A stretch of 45,478 bases of DNA. Origin: Pirellulales bacterium. GTDB lineage: Bacteria > Planctomycetota > Planctomycetia > Pirellulales > JALHPA01. The position numbers and the translations under genes were made by a program. The stretch's first letter is position 1. Every line of letters begins with the position of its first letter. Under the pieces are notes generated by a model. That model had not been told where the DNA came from. It did not search any database and saw only the letters and a list, made by a program, of their open reading frames with translations. Shown piece after piece: positions 8,106 to 17,264 of this stretch. The stretch lies in the NCBI GenBank assembly GCA_033762255.1, contig JANRLT010000071.1:1-45478 (forward strand), written 5' to 3'.

Positions 8106-11100
8106 GTGCAAAATATTGAGAATCGTGATGCTGTGCTGCGGGCGCTCCGCGAGGAACTGGTCGGGCCATACCCGCTCGGGCAGGAAATAGACTGCGCACA
8201 GGCGATACAACTGGACGACGCCGAGGCTGCGTACCGGCCACACCGCCAGCTCGGTTCCGGTGAGGAGATTCTCCAGCGGGATTCTCCTACGAAGCGTTAC
8301 GGCGTTGGTGTTCTGTATCCGATGGAGGCACCAGTCGCGCCCGACGAGCTTGATTCTCAGTTACCTCCACCCGATGAAGAAGCTGAACCCGCGCCGCCGG
8401 AAAATGCCAGAGAGCCGCTCGCACCTTCTGCCGTGCATGACTGCGAGACGATTGCGGCGCGTGCTGAATATCGTCTCCCGGAGGCCGATTCAGACGACTT
8501 CGACCTCTCATCTGCCAATACATACAAACCGAGCAGCATGGCTGTGAGCCTACTGGTACATCTGCCACGAGGAGCTGTACTCGAAGTCGTGGCAAGTGGC
8601 GGCCGTTATCGGCTCTTGCCAGTAATGCTCACCGGGCGCGAAAGAGAGTGGTGGCTACGTTCGCTCGTCAGACTCGCGAGCAATTTCCACCGCGAAGATT
8701 TCCCCGCAGCAAATGCCTACGTCAATGCTCGCGATCCGGTGCGAGAAAATGTCGCAGACCTTGACGTGCGAATCGAAGTCTTCGCAAGGCCTTACCAGTC
8801 TCACCCAGACGAGTATCTCATCACAGTGTGCCTGGTCAACCGCGAGCCAGCTGGTGGCAGGCTGGATTTGCAGTCCTTGTTCCAGTCTCGGATAGAGGTC
8901 CGTTTGAAACCCGGCTCTGCCGGAACCATTCTGCCATACCCGACGGCTGAGCCGCTGGACAGCGATGAGCGCTCGCAGGAGCTGCTGTACCGAGACAAGC
9001 TCACTTTTGCAGTAGGCCACGGGTGCGCGGCTGACTGGACTCGCAGCGCCCCAACCTCCGCTGAAAGCGTCACCGCCGAATGTCTGCCAGTCTTTGAAAC
9101 ACCGAGCACAACGCCAGACATCCGCTCAAGCAGCGGCCAGCCGCTTATCGCTTCCATGCGAATTTTGGCAGGAATTGAACAAGGCTCCGATGGCACCGAA
9201 CAACTTGAGGCCATTGTCAGCGAGTACGAAGCATGGATCACGGTGCAGCGCGGGCGCATCCCAAGCCTGAACGCGCGATTGCGAGAAACCGCCGAAGCCC
9301 ACATGGAGCAATGCTCGGAAGCAGCCCGGCGGATGCGCGATGGATTGTCACTACTTGCAAGTGACCCGCAAATCCGCCGCGCCTTCCAGCTTGCCAACCT
9401 CGCAATGGTTACTCAACAAGTGCGGTCGAGGCGAGAGGCCCGCACTGCCACATTCGACCAGGAAGCCTCGATACTTCAATTTGCCGAACCTTATGAGCCG
9501 CTCGACCTAAACTCTGTGCGTGCGCGCGGAAGCCAGTGGAGAGCTTTCCAGATCGCATTCATTCTCGCATCTCTCCGTTCCACGGCGGACGCATCAGATG
9601 CCGACCGCGAGCGGGTCGAACTTATCTGGTTTCCTACCGGCGGTGGCAAAACTGAAGCGTACCTCGGGTTAGCCGCGTTTAGCATCTTCCTTCGTAGATT
9701 GCGCAACCCAGCAGATACCGGACTGCAAACACTGATGAGGTACACGCTCCGTCTCCTAACCGCACAGCAGTTTCAGCGTGCCTCAAGACTGATTTGCGCA
9801 ATGGAATACGTCCGGCGGCAACATGCCGAGGAATTGGGCGAGGCAGAAATCTCTACGGGCATTTGGCTTGGCGGTTCCACTACTCCAAATTCTCGGGACG
9901 AAGCCCGCTCTGTACTCCGCAGCCTGCGAAGTGGAGACGGGCGAGAACAGAACAGATTTGTTTTGGATCGATGCCCGTGGTGCGGTGCCGAGATGGGGCC
10001 GGTTAACCTCACCGCTGGCCGTGGGCGCGGTCGCCGGAGCAGTATTCCCCGCGTCATTGGCTACGAGTCCCGCAACAATACCGTCGTCTATGCCTGTCCC
10101 GACCGACACTGCGAATTCCACAGGTTGCTCCCGCTATATGTCATCGACGAAGACATTTATGAGAAGCGCCCTGATCTTGTCATCGGCACGGTTGACAAGT
10201 TCGCTATGCTCGCTTGGAAGCCGCAGGCGCGCTCACTGTTCGGCATTGCCGAAGATGGGACGAGAGCCTCCTCGCCGCCCGGCCTCATAATTCAGGACGA
10301 ACTGCATCTCATTTCTGGCCCGCTCGGGTCGATGGTCGGCCTCTATGAGCCGATTATCGAGGAATTGTGTACCGATAGGCGGGGACAACACGCAGCTAAA
10401 CCAAAGATCGTGAGTTCTACGGCAACCATCCGCAACTTTGTCGAACAGGTGCAGGGCCTGTATGCGAGGGACCGAACGAGCCTGTTTCCACCGTCCGGAT
10501 TGGATGCCGACGACTCGTTCTTTGCGAGAGTCGCACGGCGGCCCGACGGCACTCTTGAACGCGGCCGTATCTACGTCGGCGTCCATGCTCCCGGTCTTGG
10601 TTCGCTCCAAACGGTGCAAGTACGAACATTTTCGGCCTTGCTCCAGGCCCCCCAAACGATGTCGGCTGCCGACCGCGATCCGTGGTGGACGCTATTGCTC
10701 TTCTTCAACAGCTTACGCGAACTCGGGACAACGCTCACGCTGTTCCAGTCTGACATTCCAGTTTTGCTCAAAGGTGCGCTCAGGCAGCGCCTTGGCATCA
10801 ACTTCCAGGATGTGCGGCAACTCAGAAAGATACTTGAACTGACGGGCCGCCTGCCGGGCGACGAGGTGCCAAAAGCCATTTCCGCCCTCGAAATCCCGAC
10901 CGTCTCGCAGCAAGGGCAACCTGTCGATGTCTGCCTGGCATCCAACATCATCGAAGTAGGGGTCGATATTGACCGGCTTTCGATGATGGCAGTTGTCGGC
11001 CAGCCGAAAACAACATCCCAATACATTCAGGTGACGGGGCGCGTCGGCCGCAAATCGGATCGGCCTGGCCTGGTCGTGACAATCTACACCGCGTCGAAAC

Positions 11101-11600
11101 CCCGCGACCGCTCGCATTTCGAGAAGTTCCGCAGTTATCACGAGCGGTTGTACGCGCAGGTGGAACCGACAAGCGTTACTCCATTTTCCCGGCCAGCACT
11201 GGACCGAGCCGCCCATGCCGTCATTGCAAGCTATGTGCGGCAACTCGGTGACTCCGATCAAGCCGAAAGCCCTTACCCATTTCCGGCAACTTTGGTTGCC
11301 GCCGTGTCGCATATCCTCGAACAGCGCGCAGCTTACGTTGATCCCGATGAACTTGTGGCGCTTCGCAGGATCATCCAACGGCGTGTTGATGAGTGGCAGA
11401 GGTGGCAGAGAACACAATGGGATCGCGGGCAAAATACAGAGAACATGCCTCTATTGAGGCCATCCGGCGCTTATGTGACGCCGGAAAAATCTAGGGTCTC
11501 ATGGGAGACACCGCAGTCTTTGCGAAACGTGGACGCCGAATGCCAGGCCGAAATCACGCAACTCTACATTCTCGGAGAAGAGGAGGCTGGCGATGCCTAG
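8106..11600 (+). CDS. drmA: DrmA-type DISARM helicase
   Basis: This 1164-residue protein has a superfamily 2 helicase C-terminal to a 480-residue N-terminal region. Visible motifs are Walker A PTGGGKTEA (510-518), LRLLTAQQFQRA (548-559), DELHLISGP (731-739) as the DEAD-box equivalent, SSTATIRN (770-777), and motifs V and VI in ASNIIEVGVDID (945-956) and QVTGRVGRK (975-983). Two Cys pairs, C623/C626 and C664/C669, suggest a zinc site inserted in the helicase. This is the composition of DrmA, the helicase that with DrmB forms the core of DISARM and blocks incoming phage DNA. GTG start with GGGGGAG upstream; the stop overlaps the drmB start by eight bases. Confidence 0.85.
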   Translation: MQNIENRDAVLRALREELVGPYPLGQEIDCAQAIQLDDAEAAYRPHRQLGSGEEILQRDSPTKRYGVGVLYPMEAPVAPDELDSQLPPPDEEAEPAPPENAREPLAPSAVHDCETIAARAEYRLPEADSDDFDLSSANTYKPSSMAVSLLVHLPRGAVLEVVASGGRYRLLPVMLTGREREWWLRSLVRLASNFHREDFPAANAYVNARDPVRENVADLDVRIEVFARPYQSHPDEYLITVCLVNREPAGGRLDLQSLFQSRIEVRLKPGSAGTILPYPTAEPLDSDERSQELLYRDKLTFAVGHGCAADWTRSAPTSAESVTAECLPVFETPSTTPDIRSSSGQPLIASMRILAGIEQGSDGTEQLEAIVSEYEAWITVQRGRIPSLNARLRETAEAHMEQCSEAARRMRDGLSLLASDPQIRRAFQLANLAMVTQQVRSRREARTATFDQEASILQFAEPYEPLDLNSVRARGSQWRAFQIAFILASLRSTADASDADRERVELIWFPTGGGKTEAYLGLAAFSIFLRRLRNPADTGLQTLMRYTLRLLTAQQFQRASRLICAMEYVRRQHAEELGEAEISTGIWLGGSTTPNSRDEARSVLRSLRSGDGREQNRFVLDRCPWCGAEMGPVNLTAGRGRGRRSSIPRVIGYESRNNTVVYACPDRHCEFHRLLPLYVIDEDIYEKRPDLVIGTVDKFAMLAWKPQARSLFGIAEDGTRASSPPGLIIQDELHLISGPLGSMVGLYEPIIEELCTDRRGQHAAKPKIVSSTATIRNFVEQVQGLYARDRTSLFPPSGLDADDSFFARVARRPDGTLERGRIYVGVHAPGLGSLQTVQVRTFSALLQAPQTMSAADRDPWWTLLLFFNSLRELGTTLTLFQSDIPVLLKGALRQRLGINFQDVRQLRKILELTGRLPGDEVPKAISALEIPTVSQQGQPVDVCLASNIIEVGVDIDRLSMMAVVGQPKTTSQYIQVTGRVGRKSDRPGLVVTIYTASKPRDRSHFEKFRSYHERLYAQVEPTSVTPFSRPALDRAAHAVIASYVRQLGDSDQAESPYPFPATLVAAVSHILEQRAAYVDPDELVALRRIIQRRVDEWQRWQRTQWDRGQNTENMPLLRPSGAYVTPEKSRVSWETPQSLRNVDAECQAEITQLYILGEEEAGDA

Positions 11601-13476
11601 AAGACCAGTACGCCGCGGCCAACTCATCTCACCGTTCGGCCCCGGCGCGATGATGATTCTGCCTGATGGCGTCTCCGTGATCTGCGGTGGACTAGACCAC
11701 TGGTTCAAGCACGAAACCGGCGGCACAGAGAACATCGACCAGCGGGAGTACCAAGTCGATGAATGGCGGCTTGCTGCGCGCCTCAATGTCGGGCATTTCT
11801 ATCTGCCACCCGACCACCGGCGGGTGCGTCGCCCCGCTCCCCCGACCAACGGCTACCTCACTGTGCCGTTTCTGCGGTTCCCGCAGTGGCATTACTGCAC
11901 TCGTTGCGGGTTGATGCGCAAGGTGCCACTCGTGACCAAAGGGCGGATCAAATGCGCGGAATGCGAGGCCCGTGGATGGACAAGGTACATTGTCCAGGTT
12001 CCCTTTGTCGCCATGTGCGATGCGGGCCATCTCCAGGACTTCCCGTGGGTCGAGTGGGTATATGAGACCGCAAATCCGCCGCAGAACCAGCTTCCAATGC
12101 GGCTCGTTTCGACAGGCGGCATGACACTCGCGGGACAAAAAGTGAAGGTCGATGGCGGCCCTGAGCGGACGCTGGCAGGTATCACCAATGCCAGCCCGGA
12201 CGGCAACGATACGGACCTGAGCCGCCTGCTTGACAACAGCCGAACGCCCTACCTTTGCCCCGGCCACCGCCCGTGGCTCGGTACCGAGGAAGGTGAAGGT
12301 TGCGGCAGGCCATTAAGGGGAACCCTCCGCAGTGCCGCCAACGTCTATTTCGCACAAATCCACAACTCGATTTACCTCCCACGCAGTGACGACACGACCG
12401 TGGCAGAGGCCATCTCGCTGCTTGAACAACCGCCGCTGAGCACCTTTCTATCCATTTTCACCAGTGCTGGTGGAAGCCCAACGCCAGCACAGCTTCGGCA
12501 ACTGTATAGGGAACTCGTTAGCACATTCACTGACCGCCAGCTTGAGCAAGCCATCGCGACCGTGTGCGGCGGTGGTGGGAGACAACAACAGCAGCAAACA
12601 GCCGGTGACGATGCCGAAACCGGATTCAGGCGGCAAGAATACGATACATTGGTCGCGGCCGCAGATTTCGACCAACTCGTGCTCAGTCCCGCAGATCTCA
12701 GACAATACGCGCCTGACTTTTCACGTTTCTTCTCGCATATCACGCTCGTCCACAAACTAAGGGAAACGCGGGCACTTACTGGCTTTACGCGAGTCTTTGC
12801 CGATACTGACCGCGATCTCGCTAGCCAGCAGGCCATGCTCCGACTCGACCCGCCAGATGAAATGTGGCTGCCGGCCTACATGGTCTTTGGAGAAGGCATT
12901 TTCTTAACTCTCGATGAGCATCGCTTGCGGCAGTGGGAAGCGCAGCAGGACATTCAAGACCGCGTTGCACCGCTACTTGCCAGGTACTTGGCTCTCAGGC
13001 AGGCGCGCCATCTGCGCGACCGCCACATTGGTCCCCGATACATCCTCCTGCATACGCTGGCACACTTACTCATCAACCGCCTAACTTATGAATGCGGCTA
13101 CAGTTCCGCTGCGCTCAGGGAGAGATTATACGTGTCGGAGAATTCCGCCGCTCCGATGGCGGGCATTCTAATCTACACTGCTGCCGGCGATGCCGAGGGT
13201 ACGCTCGGAGGGCTGGTGCGAATGGGCAGGCCGGGGAAGTTGGAACCGCTCCTGGACCGCGCGCTTACAGGAGCGCAGTGGTGTTCTGCCGATCCAGTGT
13301 GCATGGAAATGGGCCAAAGCGGCGGGCAAGGTCCCGACTCCATGAACCTTGCTGCCTGCCACGGCTGCTGTCTGGTCCCGGAAACCGCCTGCGAAGAATT
13401 TAACCGACTGCTCGACCGCGGGCTTCTTATCGGCCCCTTCAGCAACCTCGTTATCGGATTCTTCAATCGAGCCTAG
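11593..13476 (+). CDS. drmB: DrmB-type DUF1998 protein
   Basis: This 627-residue protein overlaps the helicase gene by eight bases and has GAGGAGG upstream of its ATG. The N-terminus (RRGQLISPFGPGAM) is typical of DrmB. A Cys cluster, C102/C105 and C121/C124 followed by C142xxGH, suggests a zinc site. The C-terminal third carries the DUF1998 signature: ILLHTLAHLLINRLTYECGY followed by AGILIYTAAGDAEGTLGGLV and a Cys-rich end (C-x2-D-P-x-C and ACHGCC). A Gln-rich low-complexity stretch lies near residue 330. In DISARM, DrmB partners with DrmA in a DNA-binding complex. Confidence 0.87.
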   Translation: MPRRPVRRGQLISPFGPGAMMILPDGVSVICGGLDHWFKHETGGTENIDQREYQVDEWRLAARLNVGHFYLPPDHRRVRRPAPPTNGYLTVPFLRFPQWHYCTRCGLMRKVPLVTKGRIKCAECEARGWTRYIVQVPFVAMCDAGHLQDFPWVEWVYETANPPQNQLPMRLVSTGGMTLAGQKVKVDGGPERTLAGITNASPDGNDTDLSRLLDNSRTPYLCPGHRPWLGTEEGEGCGRPLRGTLRSAANVYFAQIHNSIYLPRSDDTTVAEAISLLEQPPLSTFLSIFTSAGGSPTPAQLRQLYRELVSTFTDRQLEQAIATVCGGGGRQQQQQTAGDDAETGFRRQEYDTLVAAADFDQLVLSPADLRQYAPDFSRFFSHITLVHKLRETRALTGFTRVFADTDRDLASQQAMLRLDPPDEMWLPAYMVFGEGIFLTLDEHRLRQWEAQQDIQDRVAPLLARYLALRQARHLRDRHIGPRYILLHTLAHLLINRLTYECGYSSAALRERLYVSENSAAPMAGILIYTAAGDAEGTLGGLVRMGRPGKLEPLLDRALTGAQWCSADPVCMEMGQSGGQGPDSMNLAACHGCCLVPETACEEFNRLLDRGLLIGPFSNLVIGFFNRA

Positions 13477-13485
13477 GAGGGCTAG

Positions 13486-14598
13486 ATGATAATTCCAATT
13501 TTGTCCTTTTTTACTGGAGGAGGTTTCTTCGATCTCGGGTTCAAGCAGGCGGGGTTTGCGATCTGCTGGACTAATGAGAATTGTCCGGCGTTTGTCGAGG
13601 GTTACGCGCACGGTATGTCCGCATGGCTATCATCCTTTAAAAAGACACAAACTACTAAGGCGGATATCTCGAACACCAGCAGCATCTGCGACCTATCCGC
13701 GAGGAAGGTGCTCAACGAGGCATTCGATAGCCCGCTCCCCGATGTCTTCGGCATAATCGGCGGCCCACCCTGCCCGGACTTCAGTAACGGCGGCACCCAT
13801 GCCGGGGGTAATGGAATCAACGGCCAACTTACGACAACCTTTGTGGACATGATCTGCGGCATCAAGCCATCGTTTTTCGTCATAGAGAATGTGGCTGGCC
13901 TCTACCGCTTCCACAAGCACCGTAAGTTTTTGCACAAGAAGATTTACCAGTTACAAGAGAATGGCTACGCCGTGGATTACAGAATTCTGAATGCCCTTGA
14001 ATTCGGAGTGCCACAGGACCGAGAAAGGATTTTTGTTGTCGGTTTCAAGCGCCCACTTGCGCAGAAAGCACTGGGACGAAAGTTGACGGCGGATGAACGG
14101 GAGTGGTTCGTGTGGCCTGAGAATGATACCTACAAAGGGGCCAAGTCTCTGCCCTGGCCGAGGGTCTCGCCGTTTGGCAAGGAGCCGAGTTTGCCTGACG
14201 ACCTCCCCATCGAACTCACCGTTTTCCCGGCACTGCTCGGCAATGGCGACCCAGAGAAAGTTGCGAATGGCTGCGATTTCTTCAATCCTTACTCCGACAA
14301 GTTCAAGCAGGTGAAGGAAGGAGATGTGTCCCGCAAGTCATTCAAGAGGCTGCACCGCTACCGGTTTAGCCCGACTGCATGGTATGGCAATCAAGAAGTT
14401 CACCTACACCCATGGAAGGCACGCCGATTATCAGTTCGTGAAGCCCTGCGAATCCAGACGGTTCCGGATGAATACGTCTTGCCATCAGACATGACCCTTT
14501 CCGCAAAATTCAAAATGACATGCAATGGAGTTCCTTGTATAATGGCAAATCATCTTGCATCAATGGTCCAGATTTTTTTGGAAAACGCGATCAAGTGA
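13486..14598 (+). CDS. drmMII: C5-cytosine DNA methyltransferase, DrmMII-like
   Basis: This 370-residue protein has the conserved C5-methyltransferase motifs: motif I LSFFTGGGFFDLGF (6-19), motif IV GGPPCPDFS with catalytic C96, motif VI ENV (134-136), and motif VIII QDRERIFVVGF (177-187). Motifs IX and X appear in RRLSVREALRIQ and NHLASMV near the C-terminus. The target recognition region between about 190 and 310 is short. AGGAGG precedes the ATG, nine bases after the drmB stop. In class 2 DISARM the cytosine methyltransferase marks host DNA so that the DrmAB machinery spares it. The recognition sequence cannot be read from the protein. Confidence 0.9.
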   Translation: MIIPILSFFTGGGFFDLGFKQAGFAICWTNENCPAFVEGYAHGMSAWLSSFKKTQTTKADISNTSSICDLSARKVLNEAFDSPLPDVFGIIGGPPCPDFSNGGTHAGGNGINGQLTTTFVDMICGIKPSFFVIENVAGLYRFHKHRKFLHKKIYQLQENGYAVDYRILNALEFGVPQDRERIFVVGFKRPLAQKALGRKLTADEREWFVWPENDTYKGAKSLPWPRVSPFGKEPSLPDDLPIELTVFPALLGNGDPEKVANGCDFFNPYSDKFKQVKEGDVSRKSFKRLHRYRFSPTAWYGNQEVHLHPWKARRLSVREALRIQTVPDEYVLPSDMTLSAKFKMTCNGVPCIMANHLASMVQIFLENAIK

Positions 14599-14776
14599 GC
14601 CTTAATTTGCTTTTTGTTCCCCGCGGGTCATTAGGTTTCAGTATATGAGTTGTTCGAGTGACTGTAATCCCGCCGCCCGAAAAAGGCGTGACACATCTCC
14701 CTCTGCTTTTCCCAACTCAGCGTCGGCACAACAGGTCTAAACTGTTTTTCCGCAATAGCGTCCGTCACGCCGCTAG

Positions 14777-14899
14777 GCGACTATAACTCTAGCAAATGCA
14801 ACATTGGTAAAAGCAGCACTAGCAAAAGTATCACTGGCAACGGCAAAAGGGGACCTGCAAACATTTCCACCCCACTACAAACCAGCTTACCCAGCTTAA
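14777..14899 (+). pseudogene. Pentapeptide-repeat-like gene fragment
   Basis: Between a TAG at 14774 and a TAA at 14897 the frame encodes about 40 residues. Four consecutive 15-base imperfect repeats (14789-14848) encode LANAT, LVKAA, LAKVS and LATAK, the five-residue rhythm of pentapeptide-repeat proteins, followed by GDLQ. There is no start codon or ribosome binding site, so it is probably a leftover of a larger gene. The repeat pattern is direct; the family name is inference from four units. Confidence 0.35.
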
Positions 14900-15093
14900 C
14901 ACTCTTTTTCCCATCTCCCGCTAGTTGCTAGTGTGACTCTCCGCGTTATTATTCACCGGGGGTCCGGGGTCAAAAATCCCAAAGGCAGGAATTTGAACCT
15001 AGGCACTACCGTTTTTGCCGGGTCCTTCACGGCGATACTAGAAACTGCGGTCGCCCAGAATCGCATCAATACGAGCAAAATTCTTTCATTCCA

Positions 15094-15111
15094 CCCCCGT
15101 TTTCACGGGGG
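15094..15111. repeat. Short GC-rich hairpin
   Basis: CCCCCGT and ACGGGGG form a seven-base-pair stem with a TTTC loop. It may be a terminator-like or structural element, but no clear T-run follows on either strand. Confidence 0.4.
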
Positions 15112-15165
15112 GGGCTTGGGGGGAATATCCGAATCAATTGCTTTAACTTATTGCTCACTTGTCCA

Positions 15166-15187
15166 AGCGCCCTGACTAGCGGGCGCT
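15166..15187. repeat. Inverted repeat, seven-base-pair stem
   Basis: AGCGCCC (15166-15172) pairs with GGGCGCT (15181-15187) across an eight-base loop. It lies about 570 bases downstream of the methyltransferase gene and could act as a weak terminator; a short T-run (GTTTTA) follows seven bases later. Confidence 0.35.
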
Positions 15188-15449
15188 ACACGTTTTAAGT
15201 CAAATTCTGGCAACAGATTACATCGGTTCTCTAACCAGGTGCCACGGCTACCGCGAAGAGATGCTCATGTTACAAGCCGCCTGGATTCACAATCCACCTT
15301 GTCTGACTGCGATCTTCCAAATCGGCTTTTCGAGCCACCAAAAGGAACAACGAAATTCACGGTGAAAATTCTTGCGTCCTAGACTACCCCCTATTACAAC
15401 TGGTACGTGGCACTTTCGCCACCAAATTTCTTTTCCCTGGGGGCCGCTC

Positions 15450-16121
15450 ATGAATCGCTGGACTTCTACGCTGTTTTTGTCGCTGTCGTTTGTCTTGGCA
15501 ATTACAGCTCCTACCCAAGCTAATCCCATCTTGTGGCCTATCGAACAAGGGGGAAACGGGCATTATTATGAGTTAGTGGAAGAGCCACAATTTTGGGCAG
15601 AAGCAATATCCGCCAGTATGCTACGTACGCCACCAACCGGCTACAATCCAGGGCATTTAGCTACAATTTCAGGTATAGCAGAGAATGAATTCCTACGATT
15701 CACATATGCCAATAACATGAGAGTCGGCGCTTGGTTCGGATTTACGGATGAACTTATCGAGGGGGAATGGCGTTGGATCGATAATACTCCCGGGATTTGG
15801 CAAGACCCGGATAATTTTGCACACCCAATCCAAACTGCTTTTGTAAATTGGATTCCAGGAAATGAGTTTAATCCTAGTGAACCCAATAACCATAACGGCA
15901 ACGAAGACTATGGATTATTCAGTTTTGAGAACGCCTTTTTTCCAGGGTTTTGGAATGATGGGGTAGGCCCAAACACCGGAAATAAATTCGCCTATGTCGT
16001 CGAATACGAACCTATCCCAGAACCTTCCACTATGGTTATCGTAGGCTTGCTTGGGATAACCCTGCTTGCTCGTAAGTCCCCCGGACTTTTTCGGCGTAAA
16101 AAATTGGCGGGCGGAATGTAA
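15450..16121 (+). CDS. Secreted C-type-lectin-like protein with PEP-CTERM sorting signal
   Basis: The start is set at the ATG at 15450 because it opens directly on a signal peptide (MNRWTSTLFLSLSFVLAITA, with cleavage likely after TQA), giving 223 residues. An upstream in-frame start would put 26 polar residues before it. The middle is a C-type lectin fold: HLATISGIAENEFL, then WFGFTDELIEGEWRWID, then NWIPGNEFNPSEPNN with the EPN calcium/sugar-binding signature, and WND near the end. The C-terminus has PIPEPSTMVIVGLLGITLLA followed by basic residues, a PEP-CTERM anchor processed by an exosortase-type system. It likely binds carbohydrate at the cell surface. No operon partner is seen. Confidence 0.85.
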   Translation: MNRWTSTLFLSLSFVLAITAPTQANPILWPIEQGGNGHYYELVEEPQFWAEAISASMLRTPPTGYNPGHLATISGIAENEFLRFTYANNMRVGAWFGFTDELIEGEWRWIDNTPGIWQDPDNFAHPIQTAFVNWIPGNEFNPSEPNNHNGNEDYGLFSFENAFFPGFWNDGVGPNTGNKFAYVVEYEPIPEPSTMVIVGLLGITLLARKSPGLFRRKKLAGGM

Positions 16122-16203
16122 CTGATAATACTGCCCCGCTGGGGGCCTACCCGGCCAGTCTCCTGGATGCTGCCAGGATGTATTTCTGGCAGTTAGGGCA
16201 ACA

Positions 16204-16470
16204 CTACCGGGTAGCGGAATGTTCCCCAGCTTTGCCGGTCGGCAACGTGCCACCGGTTAAACTGTCGAGAATCAAATCTTTGATCCGCTGGCGGGTTCCC
16301 ACAGTGAGGGACGGCCAGACGCGGATCAGGTCTAAGAGGTCGGCATCCGTTACACCGTCAAGAATTTCGCGGGGAATATCCGCGTTTACGTTACGGATTA
16401 CGTTACGGCGGGGATCGTCACTGGAATTTGCCGTATTTTGCGGCTTTTTTTGATCCTGTTCGAGGCACAC
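16204..16470 (-). pseudogene. Integrase C-terminal-tail-like fragment
   Basis: This 88-codon minus-strand frame can start at a GTG at 16470 but has no clear ribosome binding site. Its second half reads DADLLDLIRVWPSLTVGTRQ and continues RIKDLI. This resembles the tail at 44739-45107 (DLDAVMQAWPTLPPGIRKK, then ILKLA), sharing the WP-x-L, Gly-x-Arg and following Ile positions. Such tails sit at the ends of tyrosine recombinases whose attachment site lies inside the gene. Here the recombinase core is missing, so it looks like a leftover from an earlier integration or deletion. It could alternatively be a small independent protein. Confidence 0.4.
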
Positions 16471-16659
16471 CGGGCCTAGTTAATTTTCGTTTTTATCTAT
16501 GCGCGGCCTTTTCCCATAATCCGTAATGGCGTTCAAGCTACCTCAAACTTTGCCTAAGGTACCAGGAGCACAAGATCGCACGCCCCGTGGTGGGATCGCG
16601 GATTGCAGGGTATTTTACTCAAATATTCAATCCCGGAAATAAAAATTCATAAAAAATAA

Positions 16660-16824
16660 TTAGATCGCTAGCTGCTCTGAGAGGTTTATCAACGCAGCCA
16701 TTGGCAGGCGCATTTTGACGGCCTCATTACGTTTCAGATCATAGTTACCAACCAGCACGTAAAACCAATCAGCGGTTGATGGCTGGATTTTGGCAATGTG
16801 GGCAACGATAGTCGGAGCAACTAT
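16660..16824 (-). pseudogene. C-terminal remnant of an unidentified gene
   Basis: Between stops the minus strand encodes about 54 residues that look like real protein (IVAHIAKIQPSTADWFYVLV, then GNYDLKRNEA and MAALINLSEQLAI). There is a stop directly upstream and no suitable start codon at its beginning. The amino-acid composition is balanced, unlike the surrounding AT-rich DNA. I do not recognise the family. It is most likely the end of a gene truncated by recombination. Confidence 0.3.
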
Positions 16825-17264
16825 CTAAAGCAAAGTATGATAACACCAGCTTCTGATTCAGGGACCGGTCAAAGATCGGCCGACACACCAATCAGTCGCC
16901 AACCATTGCGGCACAAAACGTCCCGCAAATTTATTGATATATGTCTCTCTACATCACATAACATTTGATGATCCCAAGTGTCAAGATGTCACAAGAAAAT
17001 TTGCATCACAAAATATTTATCAACAATTTTCCCAGCAGCCTTTGATCACCAACGCTGTTAAAAAAGTATTCTGACATAACATCTTGTCGTAACTAAATTA
17101 ACGCATTCTTTGGTAGAAATTGTGCCAACATGGATTATTCGACAACCCCCTCCTTTAAAAACACGGTTGTTTTAGACAGAAAACCACGAAATCCGTGTCA
17201 TGGCACGTAAAATGCTTTCCATAATTCGCACATTATTTTAGTACTTTGTGGGAGTATTACACCC

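Larger units (their letters stand above)
14599..15449. other. Scar-like intergenic region after the defence operon
   Basis: About 850 bases with no intact gene. It contains a short fragment with pentapeptide-like repeats and two hairpins, listed separately. Short readings elsewhere in it look spurious. Confidence 0.5.
16122..17264. other. Gene-poor region with gene remnants
   Basis: About 1.1 kb between the lectin gene and the glycosyltransferase fusion. It holds an integrase-tail-like fragment and a second minus-strand coding remnant, listed separately. The rest, 16830-17264, is AT-rich with no recognisable gene and presumably contains the promoter of the glycosyltransferase gene. Confidence 0.5.

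Noticed and set aside
14933-15175. Short plus-strand reading frame after the methyltransferase gene
   Set aside because: Low-complexity translation and no ribosome site. A tRNA-like word around 14987-15003 (GGAATTTGAACCTAGG) does not form a proper T arm, so no tRNA or attachment site is called.
3000-16500. CRISPR array
   Set aside because: No regularly spaced identical repeats are visible. The only tandem repeats near 14789-14848 are contiguous 15-mers without spacers and are coding-like.
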